This document shows, in pieces, positions 45,305-56,896 of a DNA stretch of 64,000 bases. The notes below the pieces were generated by a model that saw only the letters and a program-made list of their open reading frames with translations, was not told the origin of the DNA and did not search any database. Each line of letters begins with the position of its first letter. Within the stretch, counting starts at the first letter, position 1. The position numbers were made by a program, and so were the translations under genes. The stretch lies in assembly GCA_001692895.1 (NCBI GenBank), contig KV748209.1, positions 1 to 64,000 of the forward strand, read 5' to 3'. The DNA comes from Cenococcum geophilum 1.58. Lineage: Eukaryota; Ascomycota; Dothideomycetes; Gloniales; Gloniaceae.

Positions 45305-45491
45305 TGTTACGGCACTAACCTAACGCATACTGTTTTATACTATCTCGTACTATTCCCTACTATTAGCTGGCCCACTACTAGCGACTTAGCGGCCGGCCCT
45401 ACTATTTATATATAATACCCCCTTTCCACCTTCTTCCCCTCTTTATACTATAACGTAGTTATTTAGTCTACTTCATTGCAGCACTATAACA
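45305..45491 (+). repeat. Chromovirus copy 2, 3' LTR
   Basis: 187 bp, partner of 38577-38763. Followed by CATTA. Confidence 0.9.
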
Positions 45492-47629
45492 CATTAGTTA
45501 AGAGGTAATTAATTGCTAATAGAGGTTTGTACGCTTTATAAATATTAGCTAGAGTAATAAGCAATTATTAGAGTTATACCTTAATAAAGTCATCGAATTT
45601 ATTAACGGTTGTTATTAAAACAGTTATTTCAGTAATAAAGCGTGTAATTAGATCTTTAATTAAGTCAAGATCTACTGGTTATACGCTCTCTGGCTTAAAA
45701 TAGTCCCTCCATAGGTTTCGAACCTTAGTAATAGTAGGCTTAATCCACTTTTACTACTCCTTGCCTAACTATACCTTCCTAAGGTATACTTCGCGTAGTT
45801 AGGGGTAAAGAAGAGCTACTGCCGCGTAAACGGGTGTATTATTAGTGAACTTATAGTACTTATTAAACTTATACTAAGCTGCCATTAACCTTATAGTCAT
45901 TTAAGCGTTACCCTTAAACCTCTTCTATATTTAGGTAAAGTAGCAGATAAGAAATTCTATGTTATTAAAGGTTATATAAAGCGTAGCGGTATACCCTTCT
46001 ATGTTCTTTATATAGGTCTTAAGAGGTTAAAGGATTTCTCTAATGTCTTTAAGCTCTTGCTAGTCGTCTCTTATAAGAACATTATTACTAAGCTCCTACT
46101 AGTAATCTTCCGTCTAGGATATAAATTCCTTACGCTTCTATAAAGCGATAGTAACCTTATCTAGCTAGGAGTTCCACCGCGTATTATTATCTATAGGAAT
46201 TACTCAGCCAACTGCCGTAAGGAAGGCTTGAAATCGACTGGGAGAAGAGCAAAAGAAGATGTTATAGTTGTAGAGTTTACTAAGACTGCCATGCTTATGA
46301 AACTCTTTAGCAATATCTTCTTTACTTTATAATCCTTAACCTTAAAGCTCGTCTTAGAGTTTAGCAATATCCCAAATAGCTATCTTAATTGCCTTATCCT
46401 CGTCCTATTATTCTTCTCCTTGCTTTACTATAGATCTAAAAAGAAATACTTAAGCAATACAATTAAGATTATAGCTAAAGCAATGTACTTAATAAAGGAC
46501 TGGGTTAAAGTTCTTAATCTCCTCTGCAATATAGCGTAGTATAACATCGTTTAAACCATGATTATTTAATATAAAGAAGCCGAGTTTATCTTCTAGACTA
46601 GCCTCTCTTATAACTTAAAGAAAGACCTCTACCTACTCCTTACCACTATAAGCTCCCTTAAATTCTTTAAGTAATAATAAGGCAGTCTCTGTATAGCGAG
46701 TCTCTGCATTTACCTAATATACTATAATTGCCTGGAACCCTATATTTGCTAGCAATATCTATATATCAATTAAAAAGTAGACTAAGGAAAGGGAGTTCTT
46801 AAGCTTTTTAATAAGCTCTTCGCGGTGGAGGATATAGGTTGATTCGATGAGGTTTAAAACATCTTTTCGCGCGAGTTTAAGAGTCTCTTTAGCCATATAG
46901 TTGACTAATAGAATAACAGCCCAAAATTCAGGCCAATTAAGTAGTGAGAAAGGTAGGTTTTAGATAGTAATAAGTCGTGTATAGGCTTCCTTAAATTCAG
47001 GTACTTTAATAGCTACTTAAAGGGTCTTTTCTTCATCTAGGTCTCGCTACTCTTATAAAGTCATTTTCCTGCTAAAGACGTCTACTATTATGTTGTTAAA
47101 AGCTCTCTTTATTAGACCTAGGGGCGTAGAGCTAACACTTATACTGTAGCTTTTAAGGTATATACGGAATCTTTTAGCATTTAGAGTGCCCTTATAGCTA
47201 CTGCAATGCTTATAATAGTATATCTAATAGCAAAACCTATCCCTTACTTTCTTAAAACCATTTGCTTTATAAGTATAAGACCATAGCTCCTTATTTGCCT
47301 TTACCCTCTCTCGGCATAAGATTTCGTCGCTGTCAGTAGTGCTAGCTTGGGATACTAGGCAAGAGTTGTCGTCTTCGTCTTATATATACTTCGTAAAATC
47401 CAAAACAGTAGAGACATTATCTTAAAAAGCCATAGTAGAGGTAGAAGGGTATTAGGATAGAAGGTTTAGAAAAGGGAAACTAGGAGTATAGGTATCATAG
47501 GGGTATACACCTAGGTATAAGGGGAAGGTTATTATATTAATTAATCTATCTTTTCTATCTATTGTTAGGGGTAGCATATAGACATATCGCGAGGGCCGCT
47601 AAGGCGCTAGTAGTAAGCAAGCTAATGGC

Positions 47630-47656
47630 GATTTTCTATCCCGGGGATGGAAAATC
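47630..47656. repeat. Third copy of the palindrome, outside a chromovirus
   Basis: GATTTTCTATCCC, one base, GGGATGGAAAATC. The flanks AAGCTAATGGC and CTAATTGGCTGA match those in chromovirus copy 1 (GAGCTAATGGT and CTAATTAGTTAG), so it is a shared element and not a chance palindrome. It sits between the hAT transposase start and the hAT right end. Confidence 0.7.
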
Positions 47657-47910
47657 CTAATTGGCTGAATTCAGGGTTGGCAGAATATGGCAGAATTTAG
47701 CAGCGTAAGCATGGGTAGTAAACATATAATTCCCTTATTCCGACAAGGAGGGAAACCACAAGGGAAACCTTATTTCGTTAGCTAAACCTATAAAACACTA
47801 AAACAGTTAAAATATACCAGGTTTGTTTTATATGAAACGCGTATAGTTAAAACGTTTTAGTACCGTATAAAACGTATTAAAACCGGTACGTTTCTATACA
47901 ACCCTAACTG

Positions 47911-49306
47911 CTAGCCTTAATAGGTAAGCGTTAGCCCTATTTAGGAATGAGCTAAACTATAAGGGATTTAAAGTTAAGCCTACTTACTAATAATATGTTT
48001 ATAGATGCAGTGTATAAAGGCCATAATCTGCAGAAATTAAATTAGGAGGCGCAAATATGTTAATTAATCTTAGGATCGCAATAGTAGGGGCTAAAAGCCA
48101 TTAATAATATAAATGTTAACTATATCGTAGCCTTGCAAATACACCATTATCTATAGCCACGCGGCATTTAGCTAAAATATTAAGGCTTTAGCTTATACAC
48201 AAAGCTCAATCCTAGACTAACTTAAGTTATTATAGTTTCTCAGATATACTTTCAGACTAAAAGCAATTGCGTGCTATTAGCTAGTCAACCCCTAGATAAC
48301 GGATCTTAACCGCCTATATAACGACCAATATTGGTATCTTAGGGATAATTAGGCGCAGACTAAAGGTAAGTACTTAAGTTATAATAAGAGCGATAGGGCT
48401 ATAATTAAAGAATATAATGGAGTGGTTGAATTTTTCGGCAAGTATTAAGTAATTTAGTTAATCGTCCCCTATTTATACTATTATCCTTAGGGAATCTTTA
48501 GTTATAAATTATATTTATATCTTAATCGTTAACTAACTCCTTATCTTTATAGGTTTATAAAATAGTCTATAGGACGATCCCTAGCTAAAGCTTATAAATA
48601 TTAGTGTGTTAGGCTTTTATATATTAACTATATAACTGCAGAGTAAGCTATAGAGTAGATAAGGCCTAGAAGGTAACTAGAATACTTATAAAAGATCTAA
48701 AGGGTTTTTTATTTAGTAAAGAAATGTAGTAGTATACTTAGAACTGTAGGTATAAAGAAGAGATAATATACCTAGCGGAATCTTAGATTGTTTTAAAGTC
48801 TAAAGGATAATAGCTTTATAACTAGTTCTAGAGATATAAAAATAAAACTTAAACAGTTTTCTAGCTCTACTATCGCCTGTAAATAACTTCTACCTAGCCT
48901 AAACCCTCTACGCCTTCTTATTCCACTAATATAACGGATACTAGCAGCTATTCTCTGTATAAGCCCCCGTCTAGCGCTTCCTAAGTAGCTTACGTAGAAT
49001 TAAGCCGTTGCTCTTCGGCACTAGGCTTTACGCCTCGCCCGCCTTATCGCGCTTCTTTTGCTTTTGGTTATATATATAACTAATATACGTTTATAAGCTA
49101 CTGTCGTAAAGCGGGGAGGAGTTAACGTTAAAGACGCTTAGGTCGTTAGCTATAATACTATAGTAGATATATCTAAGTCGCTGCATTAGCATTAAGGTAT
49201 AGGAAGGACGGATAGTATATTAAGCTTTACGTAGAAAGATTTAGAAAAGGAGAAAGTATAGAGGATAGGGAATAAGAGAAGGTATAAGGGGTAAAGGGAG
49301 AATGTA
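47911..49306. other. RIP-degraded DNA, content not identified
   Basis: Long partial frames exist on the plus strand if Gln-type stops are tolerated (for example around 48420-48720, F-F-G-K-Y-Q-V-I-Q-L), so a dead gene or element is likely. I could not assign a family. Confidence 0.35.
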
Positions 49307-49762
49307 CTAATCCAAACCCGGTGTTAATAAATCCTTGTAACTATATACATTACTTATATTATTACTACAGCTACTATTAATCTAGATATCTAGATAGTTT
49401 GTATTATAGCTAGCGTATAGGCTATCTAAAATCCTAAACTTCTGCAAATACGCAATATAAATAATTCTATATTACTAGAAGTTGCCACCTAGCTAAAAGG
49501 CCACTAAGAGCGGGTTGTTATACGAGCCGTCGCCTTAGGCGCCATTGCGCGATAACCCGTTAGGGTTGCTGCATTAGTATACTATTTCTAAGTAATAGCA
49601 CCTAGTTAAGTCGCAGTTATTAGGGTAGCCGAAGAAGGTTAATTGCGTTTCCTAGCCTAAGTAGTCGGTCGCGCGTTTATAGGCGTTAGCGGGGAAGAGT
49701 AAGGAGCTAGCTGTAAGGGATAGAGTAAGAGTAAAGAAGAGAGTTATAATAAGATATATTGT
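49307..49762 (-). pseudogene. Small secreted protein, RIP-killed
   Basis: Minus-strand frame of about 150 codons closed by TAG at 49307-49309. A hydrophobic signal-like start (Y-L-I-I-T-L-F-F-T-L-T-L-S-L-T-A) precedes a possible mature part. That part contains F-F-G-Y-P-N-N-C-D-L-T-R-C, N-P-N-G, G-D-G-S-Y-N-N-P, I-I-Y-I-A-Y-L-Q-K-F and an end S-Y-K-D-L-L-T-P-G. Every internal stop sits at a Gln- or Trp-like position, including D-I-W-I. The layout (signal, few Cys, G-D-G-S-Y-N-N-P, L-T-P-G end) resembles a family of fungal small secreted proteins I have seen but cannot name. It could have been an effector-like or wall-associated protein; function unknown. The start ATG has probably become ATA. 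Confidence 0.5.
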
Positions 49763-51959
49763 AAGAGATTTTAAAAGATTATATAGAGGATATAAGGGAT
49801 ATAGGAGGGAGGAGATATAGAATAAACGGCTTTAATAGTTCTTACTGCGGGTTAAGAAGAAGGCTAACTTTTATATATAGTAAAATAATCGCATTAGGCT
49901 ATAGACGGCATAGCTGTAGTTGCCGAATATAATGGCGCTATGCTGCTTTTGGGATGCTAAAGATAGAATGTTTAGTAAAAAGAAAGATCCTACTATTTAG
50001 TAGCTTAATAAGCAAGATTGTTAGGTCTATGGTAAACTAAATATAGCTCTTAAGGAAGAAAAGAACAAATAATATTTAGAGATTACTTTACAATATTTAA
50101 TAAAACTAGAAATAATATATTATATTAGATACTAGGGGTAAGAAGGATAATAACGCACTTAAGATATAGGGAAGTGAAAGAAATAAGAAAAGATGCTAAT
50201 GTGGCTAAGATAGTGAAAAAAATGCTTACTAATAATGGAAAAGCTGACTTGATATAGAAATGCGTGTTTAAGGTCTACACTAACTTTTCCTTTTAGGTAA
50301 TAGGCGGGGGAAGGAGGCTGACGTATATAAGCGCTGTGCCTTAGAGGCTTATTTTTATTATTCCTTCCGTCGCGAATAGTATTTTGGGGCGGTAGCGCAG
50401 TTTATTACCCAAAGAGGCACTTATAGGGCTAATTTACTAGCTGGCGTTATCGCCTAAAAATCGCCCCAGCTTATCGAACCTGCTAGCGGTACTTAGGCTC
50501 CCTTAATCGGCAAATTAAGATCTAATATATAGCAGGTCTTCTACTTTAGTATTTACTAAAAAGTATAAATAATAAAATATGGAGCCAAAACTCCTAGAAT
50601 AAGAGTGGAAAGGAAAAGAGGCCTCCAAAATATACTTTTCGGGGTTAAGTTAAGCTCTTAGTACGTTTAGGAATATTAACTAGGTAAATCCGAAATATTT
50701 AATCAGACCCTAGTATTTAGGAAGTAGCTACAGTATCCCTAAGCCTGCTTAGTTATTTAGATGTCTAAGTATTACTATAATATAAGGCGAGAAAGATACT
50801 AAGTAGGTAATAAGTGTATAGAATAAAATATAAAAACTTACTTATAAGAGTAAGCTTTCTAGCGGCACCTTTTTTATAAACCTAAAATATTTACTACTTT
50901 GTTAAAATCTTCTATATCAACTTTCCCGCTTATTACTTCTTCTAGCTAAATACTCTTATTACTCCCAATATTAAGTCTGTAGTCTTAAAAGGTAATATAT
51001 ATATAAGCTATAGCAAGCGCTCTAGTAGGGAAAAAATTAAATAGCTAATAGTTTTTATATCTAATAGTACGGATTAGCTTACTAAAGCTATATATTATAA
51101 ATAGATAACGTACGCATCTATAGCTTTTAGCCTACACGCTCTACCTAGCTAAGTATCTATTAGATCTACCATCTAATGCTTATCTCTATATTCCTTCCTA
51201 TATCTATTATAATCTTTAGTACCACCCTAACCTCTTCCACCTGTATTAACCTCGCTAATTATCCGGTTAAGATAGCGCGAAAGAAAGTCTAATAGGAGCA
51301 TAAGGCGCAACTTAAATTTCAAAATATAAAGAAGTATTAACTTAGCTTGGACAAAAGTGGCACGGAGACTATTATAGAGAGAAAAGGGAAAGGTTAACGG
51401 TTTTACGGAAGGGTTATTTAACTAAACGAGACGCTATATAGGAAGTAGAAATTTACGCAATTAGTAAGGTACTTTAGAACTCTTTAAAGCGAGGGAGAGA
51501 GATACTAGCGTAAGAGTCTAGTATACGTATATTAATAGTTAGTGCTATATACATTTGCTTAAAGGACAATTAACATTAAGGTCTAAAGCTAGGGCTGCTT
51601 TTATAGAGCGTGTAAATTTATAAAAGCGATTAATATAAATAAATGCTATAGCAAGAGTTTCATCTGGACTAGTCCTATTATTAAAAAAGAGTTAGATAAA
51701 ATTGATATATAGACGCAAATAGCTCTTATAGCCGCAAAATATCTACTATTAAAGTTATAAACGACTAAGGGTCTTTTAGTATAGGGATTACAATTAAACT
51801 ACTTAATAACTCCGGCTTATACTTTATCTGTTAACTTACGGTAAAAGTTATATTAGTCACTTATTAATAGCTTAGCAGCTTAATTCTTTTAAGTCGTTAG
51901 TAAAAACGACTAAGGCATATTATAGTGCTAAGAATTTATCTCTAAACAATCTGCAGAAA
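49763..51959. other. RIP-degraded DNA without identified genes
   Basis: About 2.2 kb. A moderately GC-rich patch at 50270-50500 (ATAGGCGGGGGAAGGAGGC...) may be a remnant of a gene. Nothing could be assigned. Confidence 0.35.
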
Positions 51960-51962
51960 CCC

Positions 51963-53051
51963 AAGACTAACTTATCCTATTACCTTATTAAATCTACCAA
52001 GACTATAATCCGCCTCTCCGCCGCCCACACAGGTAAAGACAGCATAGCCGCTCTAGCTAAAGCACCTAGCACTACTACAGCTGCCCTATCCCCCACTACC
52101 GTGTCTCCTATAGATACTATAACCGCCCCCACACCTCCTACCTACGTGCTAAAAACCCGCCTGGCTATATCCTCTATAATCTTATACTTTAATAACCAAA
52201 TCCTAAGCCCCAAAATAATGCGCGCCATAATAATTCTCTATATCGGCCTATATAACCACCCCAACTTCTTAACCAACTTCCTTCTCTCCCCCTTACTCGC
52301 CCCTAAATCCCTCCTAGCTAAGTTCCCTAAGACATACTTCCTAACCGGCGAGCGCGACCCGCTTGTCAACAACACGGTCATCTTCGTGGGGCGGCTACAG
52401 CAGGCGAAGCGCGCGGCATAGCTTAATGCGCGCGAGCTAGGGCTTAAGTGGGCGCGGCGGCAGGCTAAGTTCCGCAAGGAGGACACTGTCGAGGTCGCGC
52501 TAGTTCCAGGGATCAGCTACGGCTTCTTACAGTTCGTAGGGGTGTTCCCGGAGGGCTAGACGCATATTTTCCGGTGTACGCGCTAGATAGGCGAGTGTTT
52601 TGCGTAGGTGGAGGCGGAGGAGGAGGAAGCGCGCGCTGCGGCGGTGGGGGTGCTGGGGAGTAGGAAGTGTGTAAGAAGGGGGCGGGCGGACTATTTTGGT
52701 GTAACGGCAGGGTTGGATGCTGCTGTCGGTAGGCTAGCAAAGAAGGGGAAGGGAAGTTAGCGGCACCATCGGAGGTTAGGAACGTTGTCGGCGGATAAGG
52801 ATAGGCCGCTTAAAATAATAGTGCGTGGGAGTATAGGGAAGGGGAGGGGGAGACAGGATAAGGCTGGGGAGGAGGTTATAGGGAATAGGAGCGTAAACGT
52901 GAGGGGGAGGCGCGCGGCAAAGGGTACGAAGAATAGGAGGAAGAGCATCGTTAGTTTAGCGAGTGAAGATAATTTACTCGGGCGTAGGATAAAGGGGCTA
53001 ACGGGAGGGTTAATAGGGATAGCAGAAGACGGGGTACCGCCAACGCCATAG
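51963..53051 (+). pseudogene. Hormone-sensitive-lipase-type esterase, C-terminal part, RIP-killed
   Basis: One frame runs from about 51963 to the TAG after P-P-T-P at 53051, broken only by TAG codons at Gln or Trp positions. Recognisable alpha/beta-hydrolase features are F-P-K-T-Y-F-L-T-G-E-R-D-P-L-V (52320-52370), with the catalytic Asp in D-P-L-V, and V-P-G-I-S-Y-G-F-L-Q-F-V-G-V-F-P-E-G (52503-52558). The latter is the region of the catalytic His, where H is now Tyr (CAC/CAT to TAC/TAT). R-C-T-x-I-G-E-C-F follows. Then comes a long basic, low-complexity C-terminal tail. The N-terminal half with the nucleophile elbow is not recognisable upstream. The GC-rich core survived while the flanks are AT-rich. 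Confidence 0.65.
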
Positions 53052-55501
53052 GGGATATTGCCCATAATGTTTACGATTCTTAGGGTTAGAAAGGTATATT
53101 AGAAGGCTAGAGATATAGAGTATATATATTAAAACATACAAATAGATATATAGCAGTAGTAGTGCTATTTGGTCAGTTTAATGTTATATATCCTTCCCTT
53201 TTATATCTTTAAAAAGTAACGGCTATTTATATATCTATAACTCTAGAGAAAGATCAGCAGCTATAGTTATATATACGTTTCTATCTTTTAAGGCCATTAG
53301 CATAACCCCTAGCTTAACCCATTAAATACTTTAGCCTCTAACTTTCCTTAATAAGTTAGATCACTTATACCTAGTAGCTCCTTTATATAAACATACTTTT
53401 ACAGTCTAGACTTAATTATTACTTTAGAACCGTGCTAGTAGTTTAATATAATTATCTAATTAGGAAAGTTTATAGAAAAGTATTAAATACCTAGTTCTTC
53501 TAGATATATACCCCTTAACCTATTAGGATATAATAGAGAAAGGACCGTACACGAGTAACACGTATATTAATATAGAATTTAGTTATTAACTATACCACTA
53601 CCATGCCTCGCAATCGTAGTAGAATTAGTAAATCTTGTTTAGAAGACTTAATATAGCGTTTTATTAAATAAGACCGCGAAAAAACTTCCTTTTAAGCTAT
53701 AGCCTCTACCCAATAGTAAGGACTAATAGAGGAAGAAGGCGCCAAGTACTTTATTTAGCTACGATATATATAAAATACCGTTCTATAGGAAAGATAACTG
53801 CTAGCTACCTTATACTAAGCGACTTAACTCCAAAGAATAAGCTTATATATTACTTTTATATAAGAAATTAAGTAATATCACTAGCTGTATATTCCTAAGC
53901 ACGGGTCTTATTCTATTAATTTAATTTAGCTGGCTGTTATTAGTAACTGTATAACCTATTTTAACGGGTAAACAGAGAGGAAACTATAAAGAGAATTATA
54001 ATATACTAAAGCATCGCGCTATTCTAAATTCCGGTCCAAATCAGCGCTAGTAGTGTAGCGCGATTACTAGGTTAGGGAATTAAGTAGAAAAAGTGTTAAT
54101 TGCATAGGAGTCGTTCCGGCGCCGTAAATGGGGTTATAATATACTAAGGCTTAAGCTGTTTTTAGCTAGCTATATTACAGACATAGAAGATCCTAATAAT
54201 TAAACTGCCTTAACTATATGTTAGGTAGTCTGTCTAGCCAAACTTGTCGTCATAAGCGCCGTTCTTAAAGTCGTACTAGGAAGCTTATATAATTACTAGG
54301 GTTAAGGAAAAAAAGTATAGTAGGGAGTATAGATAGCTAAGAGTTGCGGTAGGTGTATACTATACTAGGTAGGCAATGCAATCTTAGCGTACTAAGTAAA
54401 TTACTAGGTTATATGTAAGGGGTCTAGATCCCTCGCCAAAGCGGCGCTAGTAATTTAATGCGATTAACGCATTAGGAAATTTATAGAAAAAGTATTAATT
54501 GCAGAGCGCTCTACGTTAGCATTTTAAGCTACAATTTTCAATACTATAAAGGGCTCTTGCCGTCCCCTATTGCCTCATGCTCCCGCCTAACTATCCTAGA
54601 GATAGCACTAGTAATCTTAGGTAATTACTATATTAGGAAGTACGATAGAAAACTATTAATTATAGAGTAAGTCTTAGACGTAGTGTAAAGGGGTTATAGT
54701 GCACTATAGGGTGTATAAGCTCTAGCGTCTTCCGCAGCACGGTTTATACGTAATTTCGCTGTCAATATATTTAGTTAAGTGCACTATCTAGCGTACGTAC
54801 TGTGTACTTACAAAAAAGGCTATATACTCCTAAGTAAGGTATATATACTTATAAGAAAGGTAAAGTCTTTAATTTTTAAGCTTAATTATAAGAGTTAAAC
54901 TTAAAGTTCTCTAGTGTATAAGAAAGCGAAATTGCGTATATGCTGTGCTGCGTAACAGGGGGAGACGCTAAAGCTCGTATACCCTATATACTTAAGCCGC
55001 TCAAGTCTCCACTAGTACAATCTCTAATCTAAACCGCGCTAATAATCTAATCTAATTACCGCATTAGGGCATATTAGCGAAAAATATTAATTGCCTAGTA
55101 TTAATTATAGTGCCCTTAATGGAGCCACAATATACTAGATTAGGAAATTTAAACTTTTAGGTATTAAAAGCTAATAATATATAAGGCCATCAGAGGCACT
55201 AAGATTAGATTAGTTTAAGGTAAGCTAAATTAGGCCTAAGGTTTTTAAGGCTGAATTTTATAGTAGGTTAAGATTAGAGTTTAGACTAGTAAAGTATTAC
55301 TAAAGAGGGATAAAGGTGTTAATTTCATTTTAGAGTTTTATAAAATATTAAGATCTGGATTAAATTCTTAAAGAGGCTAGAACTCGTTATCTTAGTTATT
55401 ATAAAGCTTTTGTCTAAACCTAAACTCTAAACACTAGACCTAAAATAAGCACACCTTTATAATAAGCACTCCGTTATAACTTATAACTACTACATCTCCT
55501 A
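53052..55501. repeat. RIP-degraded region with five copies of a dispersed repeat
   Basis: A block of about 80-140 bp, CGCTAGTAATCTAATG...GAATTTATAGAAAAAGTATTAATTGC, occurs near 53431, 54040, 54440, 54607 and 55035, irregularly spaced and diverged. Several copies are followed by a GGGGTTATAATATACTA-type sequence. At 53593 an ATG frame (M-P-R-N-R-S-R-I) resembles the start remnant inside the MITE at 14654. The sequence CCCCTTAACC near 53513 resembles that family's TIR, so a damaged relative may begin there. No intact gene. Confidence 0.5.
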
Positions 55502-56896
55502 TTACCCCTTTATTCTCTCTACGCTCTTAACTTCCTTAAATACCGCCGCTATAGCATCCCCTAGGATCTTTATCCCCTACTTAATCTTAGCTTTAGTAAT
55601 AATAAGTAGTAGCATAAATTACAGCGTGTTTATCCCGCACGTAATAATTAACAACCCTTTCTTATAAGCCGTAGTAACTATAGGCATCGGATCCTGGTTT
55701 AGCTATAGGCCTAAAATAAGGCCTTTACCCCTAACTTCTATAATAATATCCAGGAAGCGCTGCTAAAGGGCCTAGAAATGCTTTTAGAAGGCCTACTCCT
55801 TCTCTAAAACTAATTTCTGCAGTTCTAGGTCTAAGAGACGAGAGAGAATATAATAGGTAACTCGCGTACCTAGCGGATTTCCGCCGAATATGGTGCCATA
55901 GTCGCCGGTCACGATTTTTATAGCAACGGCCTTATTAACGATAGTGGCGCCAATAGGGAAACTATTCCTAAGTGCTTTCGCTATGGTTAGGATGTTAGGG
56001 TATACTTCCTTAGGTAGTACGCTATAGGCCCAGAGCTACCCTATACGGGAGAGGCCGCACTAAATCTTGTTATAGATAAGAACGGCGCTAACTTTATTAT
56101 ACCTATTCCTTAGAGCTATAAGGAACTCTAGTGTAGTAATATTAATACCGCCTTCGCCTTAAATAGGCTTAATAATAACACTATAGGTATTCTCTGTAAT
56201 AAGGTTGTTAACGCCTTTAATATTATTATATATTCTATACCTAAACCCAAAAACTATTAGCGAAAACAGTTTCTAGTACTTTAGGTTTAGGGTAGCGGAG
56301 AGGGAGCCTATAGTCCTACTATAGAAGGAATTATAGAAGGAGATAAATTCATACTTTACGCTAGAGGGATTAATGGTCTTGCCTACTTTATAGGCGAATT
56401 TTATAACAGCCTTATTTACCTTAAAGCTAGAGTTACAGATAAACGCCTTAAAAGCTATATGCATAGCACCTAAGGCGGTAGTCTTCTTAATTAGGAGTTT
56501 AGAAAGTGTGCCCGTCTAGGGATTATAGTAAAGGTTAGAAGTGTAAATAAAAGTTTAAGCCTAGGAAGTTAAATGAGATTAGAGCGCTGTATAAGGCGAT
56601 AGGATATTTAGTAGTAGTGGGAGGTAATAGATCTATTATCCTAATAGCTTAACTATCTCCGGGTTACAATGCCCTAGAGTATTAATAGTAATGCCAGCTA
56701 TAAAGTCCAAGTATCGCCTATTCTCTATATCCTATAGATAATATCCTTCTCCCTTCTAGAACATAGGTAGTAGGCGGACATAGGTTAGAACCATATAAGG
56801 AAGCTAGTTATTTATAAGGCGAGCTATCTGCGATAACTTAGAGGGGTCTAGGGTAGGAAGGGAGGTTTCTTTCTATATTATCCTCGTTAATGCCAT
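55502..56896 (-). pseudogene. Acetylornithine aminotransferase copy (arginine biosynthesis), RIP-killed
   Basis: Minus-strand frame from ATG 56896 (M-A-L-T-R-I-I) to TAA 55502-55504, about 464 codons, near the usual length of mitochondrial ARG8. Readable class-III aminotransferase blocks are Y-L-D-F-I-A-G-I-T-I-N-T-L-G-H-C-N-P-E, S-K-L-L-I-K-K-T-T and Y-E-F-I-S-F-Y-N-S-F-Y-S-R-T-I-G-S-L-S-A-T. Further on are I-I-K-P-I-Q-G-E-G-G-I, L-I-Y-N-K-I-Q-C-G-L-S-R (from Y-D-E-I-Q-C-G, Asp to Asn), and T-I-A-K-A-L with the PLP-binding Lys retained. G-G-N-P-L-G and V-R-G-K-G-L-I-L-G follow. Nearly all stops are Gln-type. A functional copy must exist elsewhere if the organism makes arginine, and RIP implies this one was a duplicate. 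It could instead be a close paralogue (ornithine or GABA aminotransferase), but the motifs fit ARG8 best. Confidence 0.7.

Larger units (their letters stand above)
38577..45491 (+). mobile_element. Ty3/Gypsy chromovirus, copy 2, TSD CATTA
   Basis: The element is 6915 bp with 187-bp LTRs (38577-38763 and 45305-45491) starting TGTCACGG/TGTTACGG and ending TAACA. The target duplication CATTA lies at 38572-38576 and 45492-45496. A polypurine tract GGGGAGAGGA (about 45292-45301) sits just before the 3' LTR. It is the same family as copy 1 but in the opposite orientation, and is inserted in the C-terminal part of a hAT transposase. Confidence 0.9.
38200..47433 (-). pseudogene. hAT (Ac-type) transposase, RIP-damaged and interrupted 45492-38577
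   Basis: The ATG at 47433 begins M-A-F-Q-D-N-V-S. A degraded BED-like zinc-finger region follows (C-Y-Q-I-Y-Y-Y-K-H-C then R-I-Y-L-K-S-Y). Next is the hAT core with I-P-I-D-N-N-T-R-W-N-S-W near 46180-46200, then L-K-D-I-R-E-I-L-Q-P-L and K-Y-Y-K-F-T-N-N-T-P-V-Y-A-A. After the chromovirus insertion, the C-terminal dimerisation domain resumes below 38577: L-I-S-A-G-L-E-Q-V-F-S-G-A-K-H, then R-V-R-L-G and E-I-A-E-S-L-K-S. Coding length without the insert is about 770 codons. All stops are of the Gln/Trp type. The 3' end is approximate. Confidence 0.8.
37982..47910 (-). mobile_element. hAT transposon, split by chromovirus copy 2
   Basis: The ends are CAGTGTTGTATAGAAAC (37982) and, inverted, CAGTTAGGGTTGTATAGAAAC (ending 47910). 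Terminal TTGTATAGAAAC is shared, with a small indel. An 8-bp target duplication is not clear; CTAG occurs at both junctions. Without the nested 6915-bp chromovirus and its duplication the element is about 3.0 kb, a normal hAT size. The transposase lies on the minus strand. Confidence 0.75.

Noticed and set aside
37974-47918. 8-bp target duplication for the hAT element
   Set aside because: Flanks ACTACTAG and CTAGCCTT do not match except for CTAG. Not claimed.
52238-53065. Minus-strand frames (52238-52486, 52513-52740, 52757-53065)
   Set aside because: Antisense of the lipase-like pseudogene, whose plus strand shows collinear alpha/beta-hydrolase motifs.
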